Notes under the pieces: model-generated
What the model was told of the DNA's origin: nothing
Seen by the model: only the letters and a program-made list of their open reading frames with translations
Databases searched by the model: none
Translations under genes and position numbers: made by a program
Part shown: piece after piece, positions 1 through 11,133 of the stretch
Position numbering within the stretch: position 1 is the first letter of the stretch
Layout: each line of letters begins with the position of its first letter
NCBI GenBank assembly: GCA_963971425.1
Contig: OZ020519.1
Location: 15,826,028 to 15,890,027, forward strand
Origin: Bryoerythrophyllum caledonicum
Taxonomy: Eukaryota > Streptophyta > Bryopsida > Pottiales > Pottiaceae
Length of the DNA stretch: 64,000 nucleotides
Direction of reading: 5' to 3'

Positions 1-1
1 G

Positions 2-190
2 AGGCCGCCTCCGGAAGCGCCTAAGGTGGAAGGTGAGGAGGACTTCTTCTTAGATCTTCTTCCCGCCAATCCTGCCCGCTTTGAGATCATGGATCGCATT
101 CCACCCCCCCTGACGTTGCCGTCGAAGGAGCTGTTCGACCTCTGGGAGGAGTGTATCCAAGGCCATCGACCTAATGGTCAGTATGGTTAG
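2..190 (+). CDS. 3'-terminal exon of a gene entering from the left; product unrecognised
   Basis: An open frame runs from the window edge to a TAG at 188-190. It encodes about 62 residues, rich in proline and acidic residues at the start (PPPEAPKVEGEED), then FFLDLLPANP and ending ELFDLWEEC...GQYG. The composition is coding-like, G/C-rich and unlike the A/T-rich spacer that follows. I do not recognise the family. It could be the acidic C-terminal tail of a regulator, since the AP2-like gene at 28.9 kb also ends in YG, but that is too short to count as homology. The start and any upstream exons lie outside the window, and a polyadenylation signal follows at 612. Confidence 0.5.
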   Translation, partial: RPPPEAPKVEGEEDFFLDLLPANPARFEIMDRIPPPLTLPSKELFDLWEECIQGHRPNGQYG

Positions 191-640
191 CTGAGAGAGA
201 TGCCCGCCACTTCTTCTGCGCCACCATCAAGAGAAGTCGACGAGGCGGCATGCATCACTCCCTCGAGCGTAGACGAGGTTTTTCTCGTCCGTTCGTGTGG
301 AGTGGCGCTGCGTAGTACTATGTTCATGTGGGTACCGACAAGCTTGGAGTCTGTGACGCTCACGACTTCATCTACCTGCTCACATTACTTGTTGTAATCA
401 CTTACCGCTTGCTTTCCGTCTAACGTAGCTTAGCTTGTTTTGCATAGCCTCATACCCAGACTTCTTCATATAAAGTACTACAGCTTGCTTGTTTCAGTGT
501 GTATTAGTCTATTAACAGATCAGACCTAGGGAACCAAGCGCCAGATTTCAAGCTCTATCATGACTCTGGCTGCGGAACGGTCCCTAGCTGTGTGTACTAC
601 TCTGTCGCTGGAATAAAAGGATTGTAAATCTCAGTGTTCA
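191..640 (+). promoter_or_regulatory. probable 3' UTR and polyadenylation signal of the leftmost gene
   Basis: After the TAG at 190 there is no convincing coding frame, and a canonical AATAAA lies at 612-617. T-rich and TGT-containing DNA is nearby. This fits a 3' UTR of about 0.4 kb. The assignment depends on the upstream exon call. Confidence 0.4.
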
Positions 641-682
641 TGGAAGATTTGTGTCATGCCTTTGATCGGAATTTCTGCAACA

Positions 683-778
683 TTGTTGCGTTATCTGTGT
701 CGATTGTTGCGTTATCTGCGTCGATTGTTGCGTTATCTGCGTCGATTGATGCGTTATCTGTGTCGATTGTTGCGTTTT
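683..778. repeat. 21-bp tandem repeat, about 4.5 copies
   Basis: Units read roughly CGATTGTTGCGTTATCTGCGT, with single-base differences (GTGT/GCGT, TTG/ATG). Because 21 is divisible by three, both strands stay open and generate spurious Ser/Val or Gln/Thr-rich frames. Confidence 0.85.
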
Positions 779-1170
779 GTGTAGCGTTTTGTGCGAGATT
801 TTTAGGTCTTCGTCTACAGTGGTCGCGAAGTTGTTGCTGCGACTTCGCGATGACTTGGTCTTGCCTACATTTCCGGCCTTACAGACGAAACTGCTTAGAT
901 TTTTTCTCCACTCTTCCCGCTTCAAGTTTTCATCCGCAGTTCGTCTTTTTCCGTTTTCTCCAATGACTTTTTATAGAATGAACAGAGTGGTATCCATGTG
1001 TCGGTATATTCATTACACAGACGAATTTGGATGGATGAATAACACACAGTGTCGGCGAGTCTTCGACATTCATCTATTGTTTCTCCACGATGAAGTTCAA
1101 AATTCTCCCTGGTCTCCAAAACTTGGTACACCACTCACATTATGTACCCTATGCATTGTTTCATACATGG

Positions 1171-1280
1171 TTAACTCTTTAGGAACGATGGCCAAATCCG
1201 GTCCTCACGTGTCATAGATTATGTTGACCAAATCTGCGACAAGTCAGGATAACATTTGGTCATCCCCCTGAAAGGGTTAA
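1171..1280. mobile_element. small TTAA-flanked element (piggyBac-like MITE)
   Basis: TTAACTCTTTAGG at the left is matched in inverted orientation by CTGAAAGGGTTAA at the right, about 110 bp in all. The right TTAA is shared with a second TTAACCCCTAAAGGACC end beginning at 1277, the consensus terminus of the family seen again at 11.1, 16.9, 24.1, 25.3 and 62.7 kb. I could not find the far end of that second copy. Confidence 0.45.
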
Positions 1281-3300
1281 CCCCTAAAGGACCATTCCCC
1301 TTGGGGAAACGTTTTATATTTTCAGGCGGGTTCCTAGAGTATGAATTTTGATCAAATCATTTGGGATGGAGGTGTCAAAACTAATTGATGTGTACGGTAG
1401 TGTGGACCGAAGTATTTGGAATTTCTAAACTAATTGGAAATTGCTTGCAATCTTTGGTAAGTACCCACTTGCTTGAAAATGAGTACCCTCTAAAAACTTG
1501 ATATGCATGTGCTTGATGTTGACTATACTAAATGAATATTTTTACCAACTATGTCTACAATGATCTGCCTCTTTGAATAGTATAGATAATTGTGCTCTTG
1601 GAACAAATCTTCATCAAAAGTAAAAATTATAGCACTTGCAAATCATATAGTGTGGATACACTAAATGATATTTTTAGTGTAGTGTGGATGATCCACATTA
1701 CTTTTCAATCCACATTACATGAAGTTATCAGTGTACTCTCGTGAGTCTTTGAGTACTTTAGCTATCTTTGAGATGCCATATAAAACTGATTTTCAACTTG
1801 TACAAGTCTTAGAACATCTTCATATACAATAAGTAAACAAAAGATGAAAAGTCATGAAAATTCATGCATAATGCTTGTTTCTCTTGTTGTGTGTCAATGT
1901 GAAGCTATCAACTTGAGACACTTCTAAACCTCATCCATTTGAATTATGAATTTTCTTGCAGGATTCTGTTGATTTGTAAAATAGTATATCCTCCAAAATT
2001 ACAATTTCACTATCAATATGGATTGACTTCAAACATTTGAATCTATTCTATCAACCATTGGATGTTGTGCAAATCTTCTCCAAAGTTTAGATCATCAATG
2101 AAGTACAATATTGTAAGGTTAGATACTAATTTCACTTGAATAAATTGGCTTTGAACAAAATTGAAGTCCAAAGCCAAATTGACTTTAGATCCTCGATGAA
2201 GTTCAAAACGAGGCAATCAGATAATATTTTATAAGGTTAGATATTTTCCTTATATTTGTTTCTCAAAGCCAATCTAATTTAGTGAAATTGGACTTTCAAA
2301 AGTGACATGATAGTTTATCACCCATACAAAAATTTGCAGTAGAACCTAAACCTATGATCAATGGACATGGATTTTGTGGTAGAACAAACAAACACTTTAT
2401 TCACTTTGGTCCCACAAGAACGGAAGTTCTTCTTCTTCATCTTTTGAAGTAGGGCATCTCTTCTCAAACAAACTCTGCACTCCCATGCCTAGATTTGGGT
2501 TATTTTACATATTACAAAACAAATGGTAAGTTTTGTACAATTAAATCCAACAAGATGCACAACAAAGCAAATAATACATGTAAAAGCTAAAGACTACAAA
2601 ATTCTCAAGGGGTGATCTATTGCAATCGGCTATGTTAATTCTAGGAATGTTTTTACCACCACCATATTTGGCAAGGATAGAGTGGGTGAGCCCTTTATAA
2701 ATTTTACCAAGACTACCTTTGTCGTTGAGTGCATTTTGAAGTTGTCCTCCTATACATTAGAGGTAAGCATTTTTAACGGAAAAAACTTCTAATCTAAAAG
2801 CACATCTAATTTTGTACACCAAATACAACACCTAATACAACACCTAATACAACACCTAATACAACACCAAATCTAACATCCACGTTTTGATCCACTTCCC
2901 AACAAGGGAGCAATGCATTTAGTGTCCTGATCCATGGTTGGTGGTTAACCCTTAAATGTCAGTCAAGAACCATATTTTACTCTATAAATACAAAAAATAT
3001 ATTAGAGTGTAGCAAGATTTATACATTTGGATTGGAGATCCTTCTTAACTAACATCTTTCATTTCAAGGTCATTTTGATATTACAATCTTATCATGTTCA
3101 AATACGACACCATACATGTAGAGTATTGTGGCCACCAATGGCATGTTTTGACTAGTGTTGGACCAATATTGTAATGTTAACCTTGTAAAAAGCAAAAGTA
3201 CGAGTATGGTAATGAATACCATATTGCCTAAAGTATCATCTGGATGGTAGTACTTGGTATGTACCATTATTGCCTCCATATTGACTTTCAATACTTGTAT
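1281..3300. other. A/T-rich spacer, no gene seen
   Basis: No long frame, splice-structured exon or RNA gene was recognised. The left 70 bases belong to a TTAA-family terminus. A short 12-bp tandem repeat lies at 2822-2870. The rest is A/T-rich DNA with scattered short duplications. Confidence 0.5.
2822..2870. repeat. 12-bp tandem repeat (AATACAACACCT), about 4 copies
   Basis: Four near-identical 12-bp units are visible directly. There is no coding implication. Confidence 0.85.
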
Positions 3301-3321
3301 ACAATACCATGGATTTGCCTA

Positions 3322-3577
3322 TTGACCCCGGTCGAGCGTTGAGCGGAGCCACAGGCTCGGCAGGGCTTGGGAGGGGTGGAACAAAACCTGCCCCTATTTT
3401 GTATTGAAGTGGGACCCTATTTGATCCGCGAAGGAACACCATACGGTAATTGGAGCCGCAGGCCCCAATTTTAGCCAAAAAAATCCAAAAAACTCCTTTA
3501 GGATCCTAAAACGGGCAAGGCCAGAAAAATGGACCCACCCCAAGCTAAGGTTTGGTGCAACGCTCCACCAGGGTCAA
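3322..3577. mobile_element. 256-bp MITE, family A (20-bp TIRs, TA duplication)
   Basis: The ends TTGACCCCGGTCGAGCGTTG and CAACGCTCCACCAGGGTCAA are imperfect inverted repeats of about 20 bp, flanked on both sides by TA. The interior matches, in inverse orientation, the elements at 26443-26717 and 33989-34266 (shared CCTATTTTGT, GGCCCCAATTTT and GGCCAGAAAAATG blocks), although the terminal sequences differ. A TA duplication fits a Tc1/mariner-type non-autonomous element. No transposase is encoded. Confidence 0.7.
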
Positions 3578-3589
3578 TAAGGAGATCCC

Positions 3590-5330
3590 AATACCATGCT
3601 CACGATTTTAGGATTGATACTTACCTCCTCATTCTGCAAATACAGAACCCCGACATCCCAATATGAAGGTTCACTTCAATGCTTTGTCTCGTTCATCCGC
3701 ACATTGTGTGTGGACATACTGAACCTTTCTTGTTCATCTACAGATAAACATACTGAATTTGTCTTGTTCTATATTAGATTTCTTGCATGCATACGCCAAT
3801 ATTCATGTTTTTTGTGTGTTTTTAATCAGTTGCATGTGATTGATTATATTCATGTTTAAAAGTACTTGACTACAAATATACTAGGTTGAATTTTTTAGAT
3901 TTAGTAATTTTTTTTAAAATTCAAAAAAAAATTAAAAGGAAAAAGTTGCGAAAAGTAATACTACAAATCAATACTATATCAATGTGCATACTCTATTGGT
4001 GTCACCTACCATGATATTCAATATTGATACCTTAAAGCTTCGTTTTTGAAAGATTAATACTCGTACTCATACTAGGTTAGTATAGATTTGATCCATGTGA
4101 TACATAGGATCCAACCTAGCCAACATTTAATTAAAATTTTAATGTTGGTACAAGGAGGTATTGCAAAATCCCGATATTGGTCCAACAATAGTTTTGACGT
4201 GTAAGGGTCAAGAGCCCAAGGAAAAAGACAGTATTTGTACAAGGGCCCCTCAAGCCTCTTGTTCTTTTTCTTCCTTTCTATAAGCTTTGTGGATAAGTTT
4301 CCGTAAATCTCCATACCAAGCTACTTTGCTACCAAATTATGCAATTAAATCAATAATGGAGATGTTTCAAAGCAATCTAGACTACGTGCTTTTCTTGGAA
4401 GACAACAATAGAGCGCAACACATGAAGAGAAACACGCAATTAAGCAATTTTGCACTCACCAAATAAAAGTGCACTTAGGTATAACGGCGGCCATTGCGAG
4501 CAAAAGTGACAAAATTGAAGAAAAAAAATGTTTTTCAAAGAAAAAAAAATGAGCTTTTGCAACAATATTATGTACAATCATGGTTGTTAATATTGGAAGC
4601 GATTTTTTGGCATTTTCAACTAATTTTTGGTGGCCCCTCGTTAATACTAGATAAATGTGTATTTAATGTAGTTTCACAATATTTCAAAGATATATTTGAA
4701 GGATTGTAGTATTCAAACAGGTGTAATCACAAAAAAATATACTTTATGCAAGGGTTGGCAGTTGATTAAAAGATATTCTAACGTAGTACATAATGCATAC
4801 AATGGTGGAAACTAAATGTAGATGCTTCTACAAATGGATTTAGCACCAATAGTAAAAACACCTTTACTCTATAGGATTAATGACATAACGTCTTACATCA
4901 CTCTTAGAATATACTACTCTTACACATACACTATATAGCAATTACCATACACAACTAGTATACTTTCATAAAGGCACACTATCTACTCCATAGAATTTAG
5001 GGCTGCTTGCTAATGGTCGTCATCGATAGCTTCGGTTTGCATTGCACCATATTGTAGTATGTGAGCCTTTGCCGATTGAAGAATGTGAATCCTACTTTCA
5101 GCCTGCACTCCAAATACATTGTGCTTTCTCCACCCGTTGGCCCCGGACATGGTTTAATTGCTGAATTAGAAATAGGCAACTCAACACACAAAAAGGCACC
5201 AAATATTACGTTCAAATTGTCAAATTCAAAACAAGTTGAATGTTTACATATGATGGGAGACATCAACTACTGAGTGACATCAAAACCACTACAACTGAAG
5301 CCGTGAGTATAGTACAGAGCATGACACTGA
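3590..5330. other. A/T-rich spacer, no gene seen
   Basis: Only short frames of 70-90 codons without family resemblance are present. No splice-supported exon or structured RNA was recognised. Confidence 0.45.
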
Positions 5331-5494
5331 GTCTCTGGGTATAGCTACACAAATCAGCCCAGAAACCCCAACCTTAGCCGCCACAGATCCAAACCCTAGT
5401 CGCCGCCACTAGGAATCCAAACCCTAAACTAACTACAAAACCCTAGCCGCGTTCCCATGAGATCCTAGACGATCCCATGGAGTTCCATAGACCA

Positions 5495-5516
5495 GAGGTG
5501 TGCGCGCGCACACCTC
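5495..5516. repeat. perfect 22-bp palindrome with alternating purine-pyrimidine core
   Basis: The sequence equals its own reverse complement. Its core is GTGTGCGCGCGCACAC, a classic Z-DNA-prone tract. A second copy with the same 18-bp core lies at 6745-6768. Confidence 0.95.
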
Positions 5517-6744
5517 CGCATGCTAGTGTTCTTCCATCTAGCACATTCGAACGAGATCTGGGACGACAATTTGTGGAAGCGTTATGAACACGGATTCTGC
5601 AGGTGATAATCCTCGTAGCTGCTTGGACTCGCGCGAGAGAGGAAAAATGCGGGCTCTTAAGCGAAGAAGCACCGGAGCTGCGGAGAAGGAATCTCCTGTC
5701 GAGACACTATCGTGACACTGTCGAGGAGAGAAGGAATCTTGTCGAGACACTGTCAAGAGAGTGTAGTACAGAGTATGACACTGAGTCTCTGCAGACAAGC
5801 AAGAGCTGCGGAGAAGGAATCTCGTGTCACCGTGCACAAGCAAGAACAACTGTTTGGACTCGCATAGGAAAGGAGAGGTGAGGGTACTCCTCCACGTGAA
5901 GGAATCCCTGCAAACATGGAAAAGACACGGAGAAAGAGCTCGCTGCAGATACGGAAAAGCTGCGTAGAAGGAGCTCGCTGCAGACACGGACAAGCTGCCT
6001 GGAAGGAGCTCAATGCAGACACACACAATCTGCGTTTAAGGAGCTCGCACACAGACAAGCTGCAGACAAGGAGATCTCTGCGAAGAAGGAGGGAGTCTCG
6101 GCGAGGAGTAGGGCGCAACTTTACAGCAAAGGAAAGAGACAGGAAGGCGACGCATGTGCTACACGGGAGAGGCGTATGCCTGTCGAGACAGGTAGGCGCC
6201 GTGAAGTTGCGCTCCACTCCGTGATGTCATCGTGAAGTCGCCGTGAATGTGTGTCTGTGGACAGGAAAGGCGTATGTCTGTGCATGTGCTTGTGGACAGG
6301 AGAGGCGCCGTGATGACCGTGAATGTCGCCGTGAATGTGCATAATGTCGCCTTGATGACGCAGATGTGGAGACAGGAAGGCGACGTGATGTCGCCGTGAA
6401 TCTGCGTCATCAAGCTCCTCGGATCGGTGCGAGCTGCTCGTCGCCATTGCGCACAGCTACGTCGGATCGTGCCCTGCTCATCGCGCACAGCTGTTGGATG
6501 CCTCGGATCGGTGGACGCCTGCCGCCCCTCACATTCTTCTCTCACCCTCAGACGCCGCCCCATCTCCCTCCCACCTTCACATTCTCTCACACTCCGTCCA
6601 ATCCTCTCCCTCAAAACTCCTCTCTCCCCACCCTCATAGCCCTTCTCTTCCCGCCCTCACAAGCCCATCTCTCCCACACCTCCATTGTCTCCCTCTACCA
6701 AACCCTAGGCTCTCACAATCACAGCCTCCGTCACAACTATTGCA

Positions 6745-6768
6745 AGGGGTGTGCGCGCGCACACCCCT
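6745..6768. repeat. perfect 24-bp palindrome, partner of the one at 5495
   Basis: A perfect palindrome with the same GTGTGCGCGCGCACAC core and two extra flanking pairs. The two copies are 1.25 kb apart and bound the GC-rich block. Confidence 0.95.
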
Positions 6769-6949
6769 CGTAGGACTACCCAACGTTGCAAAGGATTGAT
6801 ATCCTTTATTGATACCCGCAAGTCAAAAACCCTAATCCGAAACCCTAAATTGATACCTTGGTTGATATCCGGGTAGTGGTGCCCAGGAAGTCATACCCTG
6901 TTGGTGATACACTTGTTATTGATACCCAAAGTACGTTGGTATAGAAATT

Positions 6950-7560
6950 ATGTTGAAAATATCTCAACCAAAAATCGTTAAAAATGCTTGTTTTTGTGCA
7001 ATTAGCAAGGAAGAAAAAATGAAGTTTTTTGGTAGTTTTAACCGTAGGATCTCAATTATGACTTATTAAGTAGTATACTCACAAAATTTCATAAAGTTTG
7101 ACCGCACGGATTGAAAGATTATAATGTTTGAAGTAGAGAAAAGGCTCATTTTCTTCCCTGCGTTTACTGGACCAGCAGAGTTTGACTTCAATTGGTGTCT
7201 AATTTTTGCACTATAAAAGGTCTCAATTAATTACCATAATGTTAAGCATGTTGTTAGTTCCGTATGCACCAATTTTTATAGGTAGAAAAGGAGTGTAGCA
7301 TATTCCAAAAAATTGTGCAATGAGTTCAGAGTGGAGGTTCAAAAATTCTCAATTCACGTTATATTTTTTTGTGAACTCGATATTGTTTTAAATGAGAATC
7401 CAAATGGTCAACAAGAAGGTTTACATCACGTAATGCCGTAGGAAAAATCGAAAGCGAATCATACAAAGATCTCAAAGTTTTATGTGGAAAGGTAGAAGTG
7501 TTTTTGGTACCGTGGCCGAAAATGTGTGACAATGTATGAAAATAATTGACTTGGATTAAT
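6950..7560 (-). mobile_element. degenerate copy of the TTAA-family interior
   Basis: Blocks CCGTAGGATC, TTTGACCGCACGGATTGAAAG and the TGCACCAATTTTTA...GTGTAGCATATTC stretch align with the interiors of the elements at 11134-12068 (inverse) and 62662-63475 (direct). Clear TTAACCCCTAAAGG ends are missing here, so this is a truncated or diverged copy. Confidence 0.6.
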
Positions 7561-7639
7561 ATGCTATTTCACCAAAGAACTAACAACATATGTGTTTAAA
7601 ACCACAAACTATTGCCAAATTTTTATTTTTTTAAAGTTA

Positions 7640-7775
7640 TGAGCAAATAACTTGCAGCTTTCTACCAGCAACCAGTGCACTTGGCTAAGTGCATAATTGC
7701 TTAATTGCGTGTTGAAAGTAGCCCTCCTGCATCTGCCTCCTTTTCCTTTTTTTTTTGCCCTTACCCATGCTGGAA
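7640..7775 (-). pseudogene. possible remnant of the anoctamin C-terminal exon
   Basis: On the minus strand the sequence encodes PAWVRA followed by a basic stretch interrupted by a run of ten A. In the neighbouring frame it continues RRQMQEGYFQ. Plant anoctamin-like proteins have a PAWVRA-type motif just after the last membrane segment, and the preceding recognised exon ends at 10021 with FWFVPE. Reading across both frames would need a one-base slip in the A run. The match is short, so this is a suggestion only. Confidence 0.25.
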
Positions 7776-7779
7776 TATA

Positions 7780-8705
7780 TTTTCTTAAGTCACAAATGTT
7801 TGAGAAAAAACACAAATACTTGTACATGCATGTCGTTAAAACTAGGCCATCTTTCCAAAAAAATTGAAGATGAATTGTTTTCATTCCATCAATAGAGTTT
7901 TTCTGAAAGTAAAGGATCTTTCACCACAAATCTTAGGGTCTTATGTTAGTATTTGGGACCACATGCACATGGTGACTTGGCTTGGGAAAGGTGTGGGGGA
8001 ACCACCAGTCAGCCTTTTGAGAACTTGGGATACTACAGGGGAGCTTTAGCTTGCATGGGGTAGGACCCAAGAGCATTGATTGTTGTGCATCTCATTGGTG
8101 TAGAAAAAGGAAGTATGAAATTTTTGGACGTCTATTCTCGTACATAAAAAAGTTTTGTCCTGTCTCGCACCATTATTCCTATTGGCTTTCCTCTTCGAGA
8201 TGCACTTTCAGGAAAATTTGAATATATTCAACAAATTTCTGGTGTGAAAGATTCTATGGAATATATATACAATCGGCTCCCTTTATACAAGCATCCAATA
8301 CAACAACAATCTTGTTCTAATAGGCAACTTGGATCAAAACCAATCTTCTTTCTTTATTACAACAATTATACTAATTGTACATTAATTTACCCCCCCTTTC
8401 TAATATAAAAACCGCTCAATATAACAACCTCTATATATAGCAGACAAAACCAATGAGGTTGTTGTAAAGGGAGCCAACTATATAAGATCAAACACAAACA
8501 TGAAAAAAGTTTCAAAACAATAAAGATAAAATATCCAATTAAGAAAAAGATTGTTCTAAAATTTTTCAAAGATTTTTAAACAACAAAGGATCTTTATAGA
8601 GGTTCCAATCATCTTCGAGCATCTCCACCCTTGGCAGGGAAATTTCCACGCCAAGGCGGAAAACCTTTGTGGAGAACGGGGACGGTTCAACAGCTACCAA
8701 GAATT
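7780..8705. other. spacer, no gene seen
   Basis: The DNA is A/T-rich with no recognisable exon, RNA gene or repeat shared with other parts of the window. Confidence 0.4.
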
Positions 8706-9060
8706 AAGGTAAGCCCCCCTAACCCCGACAAGTTAAGGAATGTGCATATACGGAGAGAGGAGATAATTATGCTATTATTTTTCAATGATAGCCAATAGAA
8801 TTACAATTCCAACCCAAGTGATTTCGTATTTTTTCAATGAAAATTGAATCAGTTATGAATTTTCAAAATGTGCACCCATGTTTAGTGGGTGGCCAGTAGT
8901 AGGTACCCCCCATAACCAACGACCAAAAGTAAGGGTCTTGACTAATAGCAAACCTCCATTTGGAGCTGAGTTGGTGGTAATGGGATGGAAGAGGGTGGGT
9001 GTACCCCAATTTTATAGGCGTTGGCTAAGGGTTTTTGTTGGTTATGGGGAGGCTTACCTT
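8706..9060. mobile_element. 355-bp MITE, family B, copy 1
   Basis: The ends AAGGTAAGCCCCCCTAACC and GGTTATGGGGAGGCTTACCTT are inverted repeats of about 20 bp. A second copy with roughly 90% identity by eye lies at 10523-10878, and a degraded inverted copy at 17246-17480. Open frames inside it are incidental, and no transposase is present. Confidence 0.8.
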
Positions 9061-10020
9061 ACATGTACCACAAGAGGTGAAGATTCACAAGACGGGAGCT
9101 GGAGAAGAGTTGTGAGAGGACGTCGCAACCGCCATTCTGGGCAGCTGATGCCGCAGAGAACCACAAAGTTTTTACACAGTGGTACAGAGTGGTACATTCT
9201 ACACATCGTGAATTCCATTGCAATTCAAACACATTGCAATTCCACATCATACTACACATTGCAATTCAAACTTTTTTTTTTTGGCTAGAAGAAAACAGAA
9301 ACTAAAAACAAAAAACAAATTACAAAACCTATTTATGTGCCTAATATCCTTTTAAAGGACTGAGGGGTTTTAGTGGCGGGACATAAACCTTTTGAATGTG
9401 ATTGAGAAAAATTGGAAAATTGAGAATTTAAAATATTGAATAATTGAACAATTGAAACATTACATTTTTTTTGAGCATTTTGAATTTTTGTTATTTCAAT
9501 TTTGAGCGTTTTAATTTCAGCTGAGACGGAGCCAGTTTCTAGCGTTTCAATTTCACAAAGGTAAAAGTATTGGGAGGGAGCCATAGCCACTCGCGTGCTA
9601 CCACATGGCGGATTATGAGTGGCGCAAAAGAACGGAAAAAATTTCAGTGCACCTGGTAAAATTCTGATTTCTGGAGTCCCTTGAATGTCGGAACACCAGC
9701 CCAACGGAGTGGCATTCCGTTTTGGCACATACATACGATTGGGCGCATGTCAATTTATTCAACGGCAAATTTATTGGGGCGTAGTGTCCTGGTGGAGATG
9801 CTCTAAGAATTGAAAGCACTACCCTTTTTAAGTTCTAAAGTGTAGATCCCCATTGTCCTTGACGGGGCAAGGACACTCCCTTGAGACTTTGTTCCGGCTT
9901 CAAACAACATGTCTATACTTGGTATCGGGCCAGGATATGGTCTCACATCTCGGTTTTGACTTTACAAGGTATTTGATCATTTTCTTTATGTAGAGAGATG
10001 GATAATTATTGTTTCTTTAC
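9061..10020. other. putative anoctamin intron/spacer, no exon recognised
   Basis: The stretch lies between the exon ending at 10021 and the possible C-terminal remnant near 7.7 kb. I see no conserved exon or shared repeat in it. Confidence 0.35.
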
Positions 10021-10182
10021 CTCGGGCACAAACCAAAAGACGGCAAATCTGGCAAGAAGCAGGGCGTGTTCTAGAACAAGCACACCTGCAAGGCCAAGAA
10101 TTCGGATCCATTCTCAGCTCTCCATCCTTGAGATGACTAGCAACAGATGACAGTTGCTCAGTATGGCAGCCCCACTCATGTA
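10021..10182 (-). pseudogene. anoctamin-like exon (late membrane segments) with in-frame TGA
   Basis: Acceptor TGTGCAG precedes 10182 and donor GAG|GTAAAG follows 10021, giving 54 codons in phase 0, directly compatible with the exon ending at 12431. The product reads YMSGAAILSNCHLLLV, then a TGA at 10114-10116, then GVLVLEHALLLARF and FWFVPE. The EH-LLL motif and the closing VPE match the late membrane segments of the plant anoctamin-like family (for example the Arabidopsis At1g73020 product). There is no frameshift, and the TGA is the only defect in this exon. Its 2.25-kb upstream intron contains three transposon-like insertions. Confidence 0.75.
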
Positions 10183-10522
10183 CTGCACATGGTTGAAACC
10201 CACAGGTCTTGTTTGTAAGCTCATCAAATTCAACTAAAAAACTCTGTTCATTCTATCACCACTCTTTATTGGCTACGTAACTCAAATGAGCTTCAACATC
10301 CAAACTTGGCAACCAAGATGTGTATGAACCCATTGAAATAAATGCATCATTGTGGAAACAACTCAACAAAGTATCTTTAACTGTTGTATGTAGTAAGCTC
10401 CCACTACAACAACCCGGAATGTTGTAACGCTTATTCATCATAATAGTCAACACCCTATTTCAACAACCTTGTTTGTTTTACATCATAACAACCAACTACA
10501 TGTACAACAACGCAAGCCAAGT

Positions 10523-10878
10523 AAGGTAAGCCCGCCCAAAACCGACAAGTTTAGGAATGTGCATATATTGAGAGAGAAAATAATGATATTATTATTTTTC
10601 TATGATAGCCAATAGAACTACAATTCCAACCCAAGTGATTTCATATTTTTTTTGATGAAAATCGAATTAGTTATGAATTTTCAAACTGTGTAGCCATGTT
10701 TAGTGGGTGGCCAGCAGTAGGTACCCCCCATAACCAACGACCAAAAGTAAGGGTCTTGACTAATAGCAAACCTCCATTTGGAACTTAGTTGGTGGTAATG
10801 GGATGGAAGAGGGTTGGGTATACCCCAATTTTATAAGCGTTGGCTATGGGTTTTTGTTGGTTATGGGGGGGCTTACCT
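10523..10878. mobile_element. 355-bp MITE, family B, copy 2 (in anoctamin intron)
   Basis: It repeats the element at 8706-9060 almost base for base, in the same orientation, including AAGGTAAGCC and GGCTTACCTT ends. It lies in the intron between the anoctamin exons ending at 12431 and starting at 10182. Confidence 0.8.
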
Positions 10879-11133
10879 TATTATACATGAAATGGCTATT
10901 GTAACATATGCACTTGTAAAGGGAGCTCAATGTACTCCATGTGTGGTAATGCATCACCCAACATTTATGCATGTGAAAGATCTTGATGGATATAATATCA
11001 TAGATAAAAATAGAATGAAAATAGGATGAGAATGGGACGAAATTATGATTACAAGATGAAAGTAGGATGAATATGGGATGAAAATAAGAATGAAATGAGA
11101 TGAAAATGTGACATGGTGTATGACACTGTGTAC

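Larger units (their letters stand above)
5340..6930. other. GC-rich block with telo-box motifs and palindromic borders; gene content unresolved
   Basis: G/C content rises sharply compared with both flanks. AAACCCTA telo-box motifs occur near 5390, 5418, 5437, 6700, 6828 and 6840. In plants these are typical of promoters or 5' leaders of translation- and ribosome-related genes. Several frames on both strands stay open (about 150 codons on the minus strand), but they overlap in all phases, are Ser/Arg/Cys-rich and resemble nothing I know. I therefore do not call a gene. The interior holds diverged repeats around GAGCTCGCTGCAGACA (5935-6060). The right end carries several TTGATATCC/TTGATACCC motifs that recur near 22.16-22.21 kb. 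Confidence 0.4.

Noticed and set aside
5538-6799. Long overlapping Ser/Arg/Cys-rich frames on both strands
   Set aside because: Composition-driven and mutually overlapping. No recognisable motif.
8878-9288. 136-codon frame through MITE family B
   Set aside because: It starts in one MITE and runs into the spacer. The second MITE copy is broken at other points, so it is not a conserved gene.
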